Shown here one piece after another: positions 45,050 to 57,392 of a DNA stretch of 64,000 bases; position 1 is the first letter of the stretch, and each line of letters starts with the position of its first letter. Below the pieces are notes generated by a model. That model searched no databases. It was given only the letters and a program-made list of their open reading frames with translations, and had not been told where the DNA came from. Origin of the DNA: Lineus longissimus. Taxonomy: Eukaryota > Nemertea > Pilidiophora > Heteronemertea > Lineidae. The DNA lies in NCBI RefSeq assembly GCF_910592395.1, contig NC_088313.1, positions 7,568,501-7,632,500 of the forward strand, written 5' to 3'. Position numbers and translations under genes: made by a program.

Positions 45050-45123
45050 TCTGGTGTATTTGTATGTATAAATATGTAAATAACTGTAAATAAATCTTTC
45101 TGCGCTATCTGTTGGTTTGATTG

Positions 45124-45152
45124 CATTCATTCATTCATTCATTCATTCCTTC
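45124..45152. repeat. (ATTC)n microsatellite
   Basis: About six ATTC units just after the MULE pseudogene. Confidence 0.9.
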
Positions 45153-45526
45153 ATCTGATTTTCGAGATTTCGCGGGAAATGAAATTGTAAACAAACGCAT
45201 GTGTGCAGTTCAAATGTAAACAAAAATGTATTTTTGGTACTTTTGGTTGCTGGACTTGGGTTTTCCCGCAGTTAGGAGCTAGGGTCAAATTGGTGGTCTA
45301 TTGTTTATGGGTGCTGTTTTAGTCAGAGCTAGCCCTTGATTATGAAGGGATTTTCAAATTAAGGTGACCATGGTCTTTTTATGTGCTCACCACAGCTTTC
45401 AATACTTGATGTATCTGAAGAGGCGCGCTGAACCTGACATGGCCTTATCAAGGACCTGCTCACGGTGCTGAACTTCTAGCTTGCCTGTCGACTAAGTGCC
45501 TTGCCCAAGACATTGCTACATGTAGG

Positions 45527-45668
45527 AGGAGCACGCATTTTAAAGTCATAGTAGTGATAGCACAGTTGGTTCGAGCCATTTGGAAGCCGACATGTGAAGG
45601 AGCACGCATTTTAAAGTTATAGTAGTGATAGTACAGTTGGTTCGAGCCAAGCCGACATGTGAAGGCCT
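45527..45668. repeat. 71-bp tandem duplication
   Basis: Two copies starting GGAGCACGCATTTTAAAG. The second lacks a few bases before GCCGACATGTGAAGG. Confidence 0.88.
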
Positions 45669-45928
45669 ATCTGGGTTCTCCTTCTCCGTATAAAAAGGGG
45701 CATATTGCTGACTAAGGAACGAGGCATATTGACATTGCCTCATCATCTCTATCGGACCAATTGATATACTTTTATATGCACGCATACATCACGCCATTGC
45801 AGGGTCCGAATCTGTGGACATTGGTTTGATTAATTTGTCTTTTCGACATTGCTCCTTTATTGCAATAGATTTTCATCGCAATTCAATCCATTCAAGATAT
45901 AGCCAATTTGAACCTGTCTGAGCCACGG

Positions 45929-46040
45929 ATAGATTGGTTCCCGATCGACTCACTAGGGATACGCAGTAGAGCACAATGCTAGTAAAAATAGATTGGTTCC
46001 CGATCGACTCACTAGGGATACGCAGTAGAGCACAATGTCA
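45929..46040. repeat. 59-bp tandem duplication
   Basis: Two copies of a unit starting ATAGATTGGTTCCCGATCG and containing ACGCAGTAGAGCACAATG. Confidence 0.9.
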
Positions 46041-46507
46041 TGAAAAACGACCCTTTGTACTGTAAATTCCAATCACCTGCAGGACAGGTCAATTTCTCTC
46101 AATAAAATTAATTTTGTTGACTCCTGTATTATCTCAACCTTATTTTTAAAAAAAAGACAATGGTGTTTGTCCCAAACTGGTCATTTCTATTTATTTTGAC
46201 CTCTGTTAAATCAGGATACCTCTCAATTACAGACAGCATTTTGTATCCTTGTGCTGTACAACCCAGCCTGGACATACTACAGTTGTCCATGGAGAAGTCA
46301 CATCCTCTCTGACATTTCTTGTCTGTAAAGCTACCGATATAACATACTGAACTAGGGATATCTTCCGTTGTCTCCTGTAATATTTACATACCATGGATGA
46401 TTAGTTCAATCATATTTCATCCAGCTGGCAGCTCTGCATTGGAAATTTTAGTGGTATAACGTGTTCTCTTGACCTTCAAACAGTAGTATAGAGCCGATAT
46501 TTACTAC

Positions 46508-46795
46508 TTTACACCCTCAGTCCTGTGTTATTAGGTCATCTAGCTGAGCGCCAGGCCCTTGAGCCTCTTGTTGTCTAGGGTAATCAAATACGACCCCTTT
46601 AAATCCTTCAAAAATGGACATCCTGGGGCCTGGACCAAATATTGGGACGTATTTACACCCTCAGTCCTGTGTTATTAGGTCATCCAGCTGAGCGCCAGGC
46701 CCTTGAGCCTCTTGTTGTCTAGGGTAATCAAATACGACCCCTTTAAATCCTTCAAAAATGGACATCCTGGGGCCTGGACCAAATATTGGGACGTA
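46508..46795. repeat. 144-bp tandem duplication containing a HINE family C 3' end
   Basis: Two almost identical 144-bp units. Each holds AGCTGAGCGCCAGGCCCTTG and GCCTCTTGTTG, the 3' terminus of HINE family C, so a solo element end was duplicated with flanking DNA. Confidence 0.85.
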
Positions 46796-46968
46796 CTCTG
46801 AATGGAATTGGCTAATATTGCATATTCTTTGGAGTTTAACCCAAATGTATGTATCCACCAAATTATATTGATTTTGGCCGACCCCTACCTTAGCACCTTT
46901 TGCATGGTCCAACCATGAGCTGACACTTAAGAACTTTTATGAATATGGGCCCTGCGGTAGGCCCCTAA

Positions 46969-47400
46969 AGCCCACAGCACACTAGCCGCCAACTTCGGCG
47001 TTCACTGGCGTTTTTTGCCGCAAGAGTCCTGAACGCCTGAAAAATCCCTAGTCTGCTACGAACGGCGTCGGCGAACGCGACTTGCCGCAACTAAACGCCA
47101 AATATCTGACATGTTTGATTTTTGACGCGTGTCGCCGCGTTTGAACGCAAGAAGAAGCCAGGTGTGCTACGGATTGCCGCCTGAATTGGCGTCGGCGGCG
47201 AGGCTATGGCCAATCAGTATGCGTCTTGATGTCATATGATTTCAAAATGGCAGCCTAAAGTTGCGGAAAAGACGCTACTGGACGCTGATTCTGGGGCAGG
47301 TGTGCTCTGACCGGGATCCACTGGCCGCCAACTTCGGCGTCGAGAGGCGTCAGCTGAACGCTTCTTGTCGCCAAAGTTGGCGGCTAGTGTGCTGCGGGCT
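46969..47400. mobile_element. Harbinger-derived MITE, 432 bp
   Basis: Inverted ends begin AGCCC[A/G]CAGCACACTAG followed by CCGCCAAC. Flanking triplets TAA (left) and TTA (right) fit a PIF/Harbinger target site with one change. Both subterminal regions match the 3.1-kb element at 22688-25790, in inverted order: CCGCAAGAGTCCTGAACGCC and GGCAGGTGTGCTCTGA, for example. It has no coding region. Confidence 0.85.
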
Positions 47401-47404
47401 TTAG

Positions 47405-48090
47405 TCATTCAAACTCTGCAAGTTACACTGAAAGGGTTACAAGGCGGATCCCAAAGAATGGTTTATAGAATGGGGATAGTTCATTGCTAACCAATGCGTT
47501 CCACAGCATATCCCGATTTTAAACCTTGCCCTATTGTTGAGTTTAACTGATATTGTGGTACATAATCGTTCAATAGCCGCAACGTTCTAGCCAATAGTAA
47601 GAATGATTCATAGAGTGGTTTTATTGAATGTAATATAGTTGATTGTTTTCAAGAGCATGTAAGCAACTAAGGCATTTGAAATCCTGTTAAGTCCTAGTAA
47701 CATACTGGTACTAAGTTAGAATGGTTTGGGTGAGGTTGCTTGCTAAACGGACAATGCTCTTGGGTCCTTCCTAATCATTAGCACCGTTCTAAGTCAGATT
47801 GTTGATTGCTAACAAGCAACTAGCTATAGGCATTTGGAATGTTGCCAAGGGTTATTAACATTAGAATGATTTTATGGAATTGGGCCCAGACTTTTATGTT
47901 CTCCGTCCTAATGTATCATAATTGTTATTGGTCTTGGTAAGTCCTCCGTCACAAAAACGAGGAAATTTCTCGTCTACTCGAGTTTTAACTAGCCATCTTC
48001 CAATTGTTTCCTTTCGGAGGAGTTGCCTTTTTGGTTTGGAGACGAGCGAAAGTGCATGCCGTGTGCAAAAATCTTTTGATACTTTTTTCG
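47405..48090. other. No gene recognised
   Basis: AT-rich spacer between the Harbinger MITE and the 5S-related fragment. Confidence 0.4.
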
Positions 48091-48167
48091 AACTTCTAAC
48101 CACGCTCGACGTTGCTTAACTTCGGTGATCGGACGAGAACCGGTGTAATCAACGTGATATGGTCGGC
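48091..48167 (-). pseudogene. 5S rRNA-related fragment (5' two-thirds)
   Basis: On the minus strand CACCGGTTCTCGTCCGATCA and CCGAAGTTAAGCAACGTCG match nearly invariant animal 5S rRNA. The match runs from the 5' end to about nucleotide 77 (GTGGTTAGAAGT), then stops. The box A promoter region is present, box C is missing, so it is a truncated 5S copy or the head of a 5S-derived SINE. Confidence 0.82.
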
Positions 48168-48415
48168 TAATTATAACAGTAGTCCTGTGACGTAATTATA
48201 TTTTCGACAGTATACCTGTCACAGTATATTATCCAGCCGTTTTAACAGTAGTTGGCTTACTGTGCACGATTCCGAGACTCCCAAATGGTAACCAGTGTTA
48301 GTTTTCAAGCCGATCGACATTTTGGATCATGGTCAGTAGTGACATCTGTGTATTTACTTTGCTTTGCAACTAAACATCTCGAGCTAAGTGTGAACATTTA
48401 ATTTACACCTGAGTC

Positions 48416-48527
48416 ATGGCTGAATTCGGTGAAATACCCGGCCCTGTGGATATATATGGTGGCACTACACAGTGCGGAGGTCGGCGCCAAGGGCAGCGTC
48501 AAATAGGCCCCGGGCAACCAACACGAG
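48416..48527 (+). CDS. Candidate first exon
   Basis: ATG in fair context opening MAEFGEIPGPVDIYGG and GGRRQGQRQIGPGQPTRG, ending at a possible donor (CACGAG then GTAGTC). No partner exon identified. Low confidence. Confidence 0.22.
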
Positions 48528-49123
48528 GTAGTCTTTCAGTTCCTGCTGAGGCCTAATCATTTCTTTATTTAATGTGAAAACATGGGGTCATCTCGGCTAT
48601 TTTTTCGCTATATGGCCTAGAATTTTAACGAGCATAGTTGACACTCGCACAACTACGCCCAACCTCGCGTGGCAGATGGAAGGTATGTTACATATTGATG
48701 CCAAACTGGGGATTGAGACCCGCTTCAAATGGCACAGATTTTAGGCTCATAAAATCGGCAAAGATCTCTCTGCACATGGAAACTAAGACCACGGCGTCAA
48801 AGTAAATAGTATTTGGAACCGGTTGGACACATTCATGAACATGGAAACGGCCTGCGTCTTAAGAACTACGTTTCTCTTGGGGTGCAAAACGGACCCCGAC
48901 CCACTGTGTAGTGCAACCTATGCGACTTGATTGTCCTTGTTAGACCTGTCGGAATTATCGTTACATTTGTTCTCCACCCCTTCCTAGAGACTATTGTTCA
49001 AGAGACCATACACCTGAAATGCGAGGTCTGAGACAAATGTGCTTGGTGCGCGGTTGGTGCCGAACGTCTTGGTTACTCGCGTGTGTGCGTGTGTGTTTGG
49101 GGGGGGGGGTGAGGGGACTATTA

Positions 49124-49990
49124 CTAGTTGATCACTTTGAGGTATGAGGTTGGGTGAATCGGTCTGTCTTTGGTATTACCTTGGTAACTAAATTGATTTC
49201 TTCTTCTGGAACCACACACTCCTGCGGAGAGGCGCACTGGATGGTTTCTGGTATCTGTAGTTCCAGGGAATCGGCCGTTTTCATTGGTGTTGCACGCTGC
49301 TTTTTTTGGCATTCTTGGGGGGGGGGTTCATCTGGAGCATTCCTTTTCTCGTTTAGTGGTCCGTTATACAGATCTTGCAACGGGTTGTATATTTGTGATC
49401 AAATCTAGGAGGTCATCGACAGCTTCTTCCTCTTTTTGCTTGTGGTTATTTTGTGACATATTGATGTCTTCTTCTTCACCTTCTTCAATGTCTGGGTCGT
49501 ATAGTGGGAGAGGGGGTTTCGGTCTTGGGACCTCTCTCACGGCATTCGCGTAGCTCCAATTTTGCCTCTTAAGGTCTGTTTGCACTCTTGTCTAGTATGT
49601 CCGATAGTGTCGCACTTTAAACAAAGGGGTAGTCTACCTTTACATGTGATAAGCATTGCATAATTGTCTTCGGTTCTTACTTTATGAGGTATTCTGGCCT
49701 TCGAGCGGTCGCTTACAATCATTGTCACAGTGCGGAGACCTGAGCGGATTCTCAAATCCTCCACACATACTTCTTCGTTTACGACTGATAATACCTTTCC
49801 AAAGTCTCCAAAAAATTCCCATAAAAAGTCATTGCTAATGAACGAGGGTAGCCAATGAACTCGGAGGTTTATTTTCTCCTCTGCAATTAAGGCGAATTCA
49901 TACGTTTTTCTTTGAAAAACCTGCGTGCCGAGTCCTCCAAAAATGTCCGCTTCCTCTATGGTGGAAAACACAACGTAATATACCGTAGAT
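49124..49990 (-). pseudogene. LINE-type ORF1 relic with CCHC zinc knuckle
   Basis: Minus strand. NLRVHWLPSFISNDFLWEFF and VTMIVSDRSKARIPHKVR resemble the RNA-binding part of non-LTR ORF1 proteins, followed by a CCHC knuckle (CLKCDTIGHTRQEC). After a frameshift near 49580 comes SYANAVREVPRPKPPLPLYD with an acidic linker, and after another near 49380 LYNGPLNEKRNAPDEPPP. No reverse transcriptase follows, and the N-terminus is cut. An inactive relic. Confidence 0.66.
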
Positions 49991-49999
49991 CATTCTCTT

Positions 50000-50760
50000 T
50001 GGTAAAGAGCCACTAGCGAATTATCCTCAAGTCCTATGTCCATAAGCAGAAGCACGATGCTGTCGAAACACGAATCCTCCAACACACGTGATTTTACGTT
50101 CGTACTCTCCTTGATTCGTAAAATCCTAAGGCCCGATGAGAGTATGACATCTTCGAATCCTCTCCACGGAAATCTTTAGTAAAGGGCGAAAGATTTATGC
50201 GTGGGATTGAAGAGAAACCAGAGTGATGTCGTCTCGCCCGAGTTGGATAGAGTTTGCCAAGTTATTCACCATGTGTTTGGTTTTGGATAATGGGATGCCT
50301 AGTAGTTCTGTAAGAAAGGTGTCGCAAGCAGAAAACCATTAATGACCAACAATTGCCACTATTGCCAAAAATGTGATGATGTTGAGTCTTTAAATTTTTA
50401 ATGATCTGATCAGCATATAATTCAGCTCGTTGTCAGTTATCGCCTCATGTTCGGCTCGCATCCGTGTAGGCCATGCCAATTGCGGATTCTCGAGAAAAAC
50501 TCAGACGGTGAAATATAAAAAAAGAACACGCTCACAGCTGTTTCAGCTAAGCCTTTACATGACATCGAAATGATCCTACCTGGCTAGAGGCCTACTGCCC
50601 ACCGATTGGTCAGCTCGATAAGCTCATCTACTACTGTGTAAACATTGCCAACAATACTCATGTTGCAATACACATCCGGCGTAAAGGGTTAATGCGTTGG
50701 AATCGTTCCAAACACGAGCGCACCCCCATAGACGCGCTGCAAACAGATACGTGTGTTTTG
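50000..50760. other. No gene recognised
   Basis: No motif-bearing frame or splice-supported exon. Confidence 0.35.
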
Positions 50761-50767
50761 ATTTAAG

Positions 50768-50937
50768 GAATTAATACCGAGCTGGCGGTCATTGGTTGTA
50801 TAATCAAGACCGCTCGGGTAGACCGAAAATGCAGTCCAAAACCCGAGGCGCTTCGCCGAGGGTTTTGGACGTAATTTGAGGTCTACCCGAGCGGTCTTGA
50901 TTATACAACCAATGACCGACAGCGAGGTATTAATTTC
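50768..50937. repeat. 170-bp near-perfect palindrome
   Basis: Arms of about 80 bp: GGTCATTGGTTGTATAATCA and AGACCGCTCGGGTAGACC on the left recur inverted on the right. The tip is a smaller stem (CCAAAACCC...GGGTTTTGG). A diverged copy of one arm (GGTCATTGGTTACGAT) lies near 51309. Confidence 0.88.
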
Positions 50938-51960
50938 TATTCTAAAAGGTTTCAAAATTAAACAAATTAAATACGATTTGAAAGGTATATATGTTCCGTT
51001 TTCGTCAAAGAATGATCCAGCCTGGTGTCCGGAACTCCGCCATATTGTTGCTTGTGAAGATGACGTCACGCAGCAAGGGAATTCCCAGTCTGCTAGCTCG
51101 ATTTCTACCATTTCCTCGTCTTTGACCTCTTCTGAATCCTGACTGACGACCTCGAAAGAGTCCTCGGGTATCCTCCCTACTTCACAAATCCCAATATACC
51201 GGGGAATACTTCAAAATCTCGTGTTCTTGACATTGTTTTGTGGGGCTGAGTCGTTGCTTCTTGGTGAAAATAATTCGTCTGCTAAAATTAAGAATTTTAT
51301 ACCTACCCAGGCGGTCATTGGTTACGATACCAAGACCGCTCCGATCAAAACGAGGCGTAATGTATTTTGTATTAGAAACAATGATATACTGTGACTAAGG
51401 CCTTTTAGAATGGCTCACCACGTTGGTCACGTGCCATCTCTCCCGGCTAGAAATGTTCTCGAAATTCGGATCAGAAATGACGGAACGGTGACAATTTGCC
51501 GGTTTTTATCGAATTTTTAACAAGTTGCAGATTTCCGAATTTCATCAATACCAGATAACAAGGTAGGAATATTATTGTAGATACTAAATACCCCAACCGT
51601 TTTACATATCTCAATGTAGGTTTTTTTTTTAAAACGTGCGCTTAGTCAGAAATTTCTGGAACTTCGCAGCGGTTAAAAACAATATGGCCAGCTTGCAGAC
51701 GCCGATGAATGCGAGGTACCAAGTTAATCGTCCAACATCGAACTCCCTCGATTATTATATTGTGAAACGAGTTACTTTCAATATTAATAGATATCGCTAC
51801 CTCAATTATTTTCTAATTTGAAAAGTTAATTTGCTATATTTATGCAGAAATATGCATTTGAAACCGAGGTCGCGAAAATCGTCCCGATTTCAAGGTAGTT
51901 GGTCGGGTTTATTATGCTGACAGGGGGGGGGGGGGCGGTGTGATTGGACATCTACATTGT
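50938..51960. other. No gene recognised; G-run
   Basis: Plus-strand frame 50876-51142 partly overlaps the palindrome and has no recognisable domain. A run of about 12 G ends near 51936, just before a HINE element. Confidence 0.35.
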
Positions 51961-51966
51961 CATGCT

Positions 51967-52940
51967 TTTTGGCTCACCGTAGGGGAGTCTTTACAATACC
52001 GCAGTGTCCGTCGTCCGTCGTCGTCTGTCGTCGTCCGTCGTCGTCGTCGTATCCTGTTTCAAAAACAGTGGCACATTTCTTAACCGCTAAGCCTATGAAC
52101 TTGTAACTTTGTACACAGGACTCCCTTGGTCAGATGACCTGTGACACTAAATTTCGGTCCGATCTGATTCTTAATTTGGCCACCAGGGGGCCGAATGTAG
52201 ATATCTAAAAAGTGTGATATCTCGCTTATTAATGACTTGTTTGGAATAAAATTTTTGTGGTAGGTACTCATAGCAAGGATACATCATATATCATACGGGT
52301 TTTTAATTTGACCTACTTTTAAAGGTCACAGAGGTCAAATGGCATAAATTGGCTGTTTCAGTGTAACTATGGCACGTTTTTCAACCTCCACAGCTATGAA
52401 CTTGAAATTTAATACATATAACCCCCTATACCAGATAACCTCTGGTGCTGAATTTCAGTCTGATCTGATTCTCAACTTGGCCACCAGGGGGCCGAATGTG
52501 GATACCTAAAAAGTGTGATAATTCGCTTATCAATAACTTGTTTTCAATAAAACTTTCGTGGTGGGTACTCATAGCAAGGATACATCATATATCCTACAAT
52601 TTTTTAATTTGACCTACTTTTCAAGGTTGCAGAGGTCAAATGGCATAAATTGGCTGTTTCAGCGTAACTATGGCACGTTTCTCAACCGCCACAGCTATGA
52701 ACTTGAAACTTGGTACATATAACCCCCTATATCAGATAACCTCCTGTGCTGAATATCGGTCCGATCTGATTCTCAATTTGGCCACCAGGGGGTCGAATGT
52801 GGATATCTAAAAAGTGTGATATCTCGCTTATTGATGACTTGTTTTCGATAAAACTTTTGTGGTAGGTACTCATAGCAAGGATACATCATATATCATATGG
52901 GTTTATAATTTGACCTACTTGTCGAGGTCACAGAGGTCAC
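51967..52940 (+). mobile_element. HINE-like element, family B, copy 1 (3' truncated)
   Basis: Starts TTTTGGCTCACCGTAGGGG, then a CCGTCGT tract and about three 300-bp repeats (GGCACGTTT, CCACCAGGGGG, AAGGTCACAGAGGTC). It breaks off at 52940 next to a possible SINE and lacks the 3' hairpin. Confidence 0.6.
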
Positions 52941-53060
52941 AACGCAGACACAGATATGGCCGAAATTGCATGTTTTGTGTTTTTCGTGTTGTGGCAATCC
53001 AAAGGTCGTGAGTTCAAACCCCGGTCAGGGACGGCCAAAAATATTTTTTTATTTTATTAT
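52941..53060 (+). repeat. Possible tRNA-derived SINE piece
   Basis: GAGTTCAAACCCCGGTC at 53010-53026 matches a pol III B box in tRNA context, followed by a T-rich tail. It lies at the broken end of a HINE element. No A box or target duplication identified. Confidence 0.33.
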
Positions 53061-53113
53061 TTTTTATCTTTTCCCTTTTGTCTTTTCTGACTTGTATCTT
53101 ACATTTTCTTGAT

Positions 53114-54556
53114 TTTTGGCTCACTGTAGGGGAGTCTTATGTAATACCGCAGTGTCCGTCGTCCGTCGTCGTCGTCCGTCGTCCGTCGTCGTCGTCCGTC
53201 GTCCGTCGTCGTATCCTATTTAAAAAACAGTGGCACGTTTCTTAACCGCTAGGGCTATGAACTTAAAACTTTGTACACAGCACCCCCTAGGTCAGGTGAC
53301 CTCTGACACTGAATTTCGGTCCGATCTGATTCTCAACTTGGCCACCAGGGGGCCAAATGTCGATATCTAAAAAGTGTGATATCTCGCTTATTAGTGACTT
53401 GTTTTCGATGAAACTTGTGTTGTAGGTACTCATAGCAAATATACATCTTATATCATACGGGTTTTTAATTTGACCTACTTTTCAAGTTCACAGAGGTCAT
53501 ATGGCGAAATTGGCCGTTAGAGTGTAAACTATGGCACGTTTCTTAACCACTAAAGCTATGAACTTGAAACTTGGTACATATAACCCCCTATATCACAGAG
53601 CCTCTGGTGCTGAATTTCAGTTTGATCTGATTCTCAACTTTGCCACCAGGGGGCCAAAAGTGGATATCTAAAAAGTGTGATATCTCGCTTATAAGTGACT
53701 TGTTTTCGATAAAATTTTTATGGTAGGTACTCTTAGGAAGAATACATCACATGTCTTACGGGTTTTCAATTTGACCTACTTTTCAAGGTCACAGAGGTCA
53801 TATGGCGTAAATTGGCCGTTGGAGTGTAAACTATGGCACGTTTCTTAACCAGTAAAGCTATGAACTTGAAACTTGGTGCATATAACCCCCTACATCAGAT
53901 AACCTTTGATGCCGAATTTTGGCCTGATCTGATTCTTTATTCGGCCACCAGGGGGCCATAATGGAAAAAGGAAGAAGTGCAATATCTTGCTTATTTGAGT
54001 GAATTGTTTTCGATAAAATTTTTATGGCAGGGACTTCTAGCAAGGATACACCACATGTCCTACGATTTTTGGATTTGACCTCCTTTTCTAGGTCACAGAG
54101 GTCAAATGGCGTAAATTGGCCATTAGAGTGTAACTATGGCACGTTTCTTAACTGCTGAAGCTATGAACTTGAAAGTTGGTACATGTAACCCCCTACATCA
54201 GATAATCTCTGACACCGAATTTTGGCCTCATCTGATTCTTGATTTGGCCACCAGGGGGTCAAAACTGAAAAAGTAGGACGTGCAATATCTTGCTTATTAA
54301 TGACTTTTTTTCGATGAATTTTTTATTGCAGGGACTCTTAGCAATCACACGATATTGATCTTGTTGATGTCATAGACAATTATTGGTTGGATCATAAACT
54401 TATATATACTGCCCTGTCTTATTACTTGACATCAATACACATCTAAAAAAAGTCTTCATGCCTGATTGTGTTCACCATATTCACCTCTAAACTAAGCATG
54501 ATCCTGCCTACTAAAAGATGTATACGGTGAGCACAATGGCCCCTGGCCGTTTCATT
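53114..54556 (+). mobile_element. HINE-like element, family B, copy 2
   Basis: Complete: TTTTGGCTCACTGTAGGGG, a CCGTCGT microsatellite, about four 302-bp repeats, then TACGGTGAGC (the inverse of the start), a hairpin (AATGGCCCCTGGCCGTT) and TCATT. No coding capacity. Confidence 0.65.
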
Positions 54557-54833
54557 TTCTAATAATCAATAATTGACTCTAGTTTTTTTATTGTGGAAAA
54601 CATATTCAGTTTGTTGTTAATGATTTTAGTCTTCATACACTCAAAACACATAATTTTCTTTCAGTGTTCTGCATGCACACTAGCTTATTCACCTTTTTCC
54701 AAATGGAACTGCCCATTGACCCACATTAGTGTGGCTTGTTTTGATTTTTTTGTACAGGGTGTTGATAAAGTAGTGCCTCTGTAGTCTTTGGTATAAGTTG
54801 ACTGCATGGTTCTACAAATTTAGTACATGTTCT

Positions 54834-57050
54834 TTTTAGACCATATCCACAACTCCGTGGATATGGTCTATTGTTTTTACTGAGCCGATCGCCAGGACCC
54901 GAGGGATGTGGTTTTCGACACGTATCTCCGAAACTGCCGCACGGAACGACCTGAAATTTGGTTAGGTTACGTTTCATAACCTGCTAACGAACAACGTGTA
55001 CTTTATTTTTGCAGCTGTTGCTTACTTTTTTAGTTTTCGGGTGATTTTTGATGAAAATCGCCGGTTCTGAACCGTTCCGGTAATAGCACTGCCTCCCGCG
55101 TTTTTACCAATTAGGCAAGTTGCTCAACGTTGATCTGTCCCGACCTGAACAGGTGGGAGGATACCCGCTACATGGAAGAGCCAACAGACATTTCGTCTAC
55201 GCATTCTAGACTGGGTGAGTGTGATTTTTCGTGAATGTAATCGCCCTCAAATTTGTGTTGAAACACTGCATCAGACAAAATTAACTCATCAGAGGTCAAG
55301 AAAAGGATCTTAAGAATATATATTCGCTGTTAGTTTTGGTGATTATAGGGAGCACGTCCATCTTTTGAGGCAAACTTGTCATCCGAAAGTTTCCAGATCC
55401 CCGCAATGGCGGATATACATACATTCATCAAAAAAATTACGAATTCGGGCAAGTTTCATCAAACTGTGCGCCTTAAACACCTAAGAATGTCTCAAAATCA
55501 CCCAGACTCTACACATGAGATATACCTTCACTGAAAATAATTGCTAAAACCTCGCTTAACGTGTCGCGAGTGCTGAAAGCAACAGTTTTGGAGATCGTTT
55601 TTCTGTACATCCTGCTCACTCCTGTAGAAATGTACAGTAAAGCACGTATACACGTGCAGTGTAAATGGACACACGAATGTACACACCTTCTGAAAATATT
55701 GTCAGCAAAGGTGATAAGTGTTTGTTCTGAATTATGACAATGAAATTCATAGACTATTAGCAGGTAGTCAGTGTCTGTTGGTCTGAATAATGAATGATAA
55801 AACTTCTGGTGAAGTTAAAATATTTCCTCGCTCTGTTTTACAGCCTGACGCAGTGACGGGGATGATCAGCATCTGTTCTGTTCTGCGACCGCATCAGTCA
55901 CGGATATAGGAGCCTTGACCACGAGGAGCTGATGAGGCAAAGTCGTATAACCGTCTTAACCTTGACATCGGTGCAGTGCTGAATTTGCCGTCCGAAGACA
56001 AACCAGTATAATATTCCAGCCGTATTTCGTTCTTTTCACTGTAATACTTTTACTTCAAAAAGACTGAATAAATAAACCTACTGTGGCAGTTAGTTTAAAA
56101 AGATATTATTGCATTTTACGTTTTTACTCTTAGTGCTGATCGGTCATACCCCTTAGGCCTGGCCGTAACCTTGCATACTGGTTGTCTCGATGCCGTATGC
56201 TATGACCATGTATATATCTACTGGACTGGTTTGTTGCACCATGTCGAAGGAATTTTATGTAGAGATCAAGACACTTCCCTCACATCACAATCTACACCTC
56301 AAAAGAATGGTTGTAAAAATCCTTGCCATGATTCCCGGTTGCCCCTATGTTGTGACCATGCATGCATCAATGACCTGGGATGTTGCAACCTACACTTCAA
56401 AGGAATGCGAAGTCTAAATCACATTTATTTTTTGTCCCCAGGTTGTGACTTTCCTAACAGCAATTGCAGACCATATCCCTGGTGATAGTGTTTTGTCATC
56501 TTAAAAATGAGCACCAGGACAAAGCACCAAAAACCTGCCACTTAAGATCAGATCAGAAGTTACCTGCGTGGTGCCAGTACCCACAAGTGCATGATTGACA
56601 CCTAGATCATTTGAAGAAAAAATTGGCAGCAGAACCATGTGTGCATGGAGGGAGGTATTATAATATAAATACTGTGGAGACGCAATATATTATTGGTCGT
56701 CCCAACATTGGGAGCTTTCATCCCCACCAGCCATATCAGATGGCCAACTGGTTTCCCTCACTCGACCAGAAAACTCATCAAAAGATACGAAAGATGTTGA
56801 GATTCAGATTACATTTGCTTGTTGTCTGCTGGATTCTGACCATCCATATGCTGAGTTGTTGCAGTCCCAGAACCATCGCTAATTCTAGTATTTATGATGC
56901 ACCTACTGTCACAACCTAATTCAGCTGGTTATTCAGGGTTATTTGCCTCGGATTTATCTGGTTATATCCTGGTGCAAACCTAATTTCTCAACATGACAAA
57001 ATACTTTCACCAGGGATATGGTCTGCAATTTGCTGTTAGGCGAATTGCCC
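54834..57050 (+). mobile_element. HINE-like element, family E (candidate)
   Basis: Starts TTTTAGACCATATCCAC, a strong hairpin closed by GTGGATATGGTCT. At the far end is GGGATATGGTCT, the inverse of the start, followed by a hairpin (CAATTTGC...GCGAATTG). This repeats the terminal plan of families A-C but without a microsatellite. A reversed copy of the 3' end lies inside at 56453-56485, so the interior may be composite. No convincing gene inside. Confidence 0.45.
56453..57040. repeat. Inverted repeat pair of about 33 bp
   Basis: 56453-56485 (CCTAACAGCAATTGCAGACC onward) is inverted at 57007-57040 with one inserted base. It encloses about 520 bp. Confidence 0.75.
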
Positions 57051-57260
57051 AATACTAGTTTGCTCTGTGACTGCAGAAACGTTGGTCAAACTTGACAATT
57101 AACTGCCTTTTTGCGAGAAAGCCTAGGTAGTTGGCCTAATTTTGACGGTCAAAATAAAGAGGAATTCACTGCCATTATTGGAGCAAAAAAATGTCAGTGA
57201 ATCCTTCAGTCGGGCAAGTCACTTGTCTGGCCCATAATCCTGACAGCCAAATAATGCAAT

Positions 57261-57276
57261 GGGGGGGGGGGGGGGG
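57261..57276. repeat. G16 homopolymer
   Basis: Sixteen consecutive G on the plus strand. Confidence 0.97.
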
Positions 57277-57392
57277 AATAAGCAGTTCTTAAACCGACAG
57301 TCATGCATCAATATGATTAAAAGTACGTCTGGATCAGAAACTTAGTTCTGCTCACACTCATGATATTCAAATCTGTATATTTATATTTCCAG

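Noticed and set aside
48091-48167. Functional 5S rRNA gene
   Set aside because: Only about the first 77 of 120 nt are present and the box C promoter is absent.
50876-51142. 88-codon open frame on the plus strand
   Set aside because: It begins in the right arm of the palindrome and shows no domain.
56611-56919. 102-codon open frame on the plus strand
   Set aside because: It lies inside an inverted-repeat element, has no domain and no splice sites; most likely chance.
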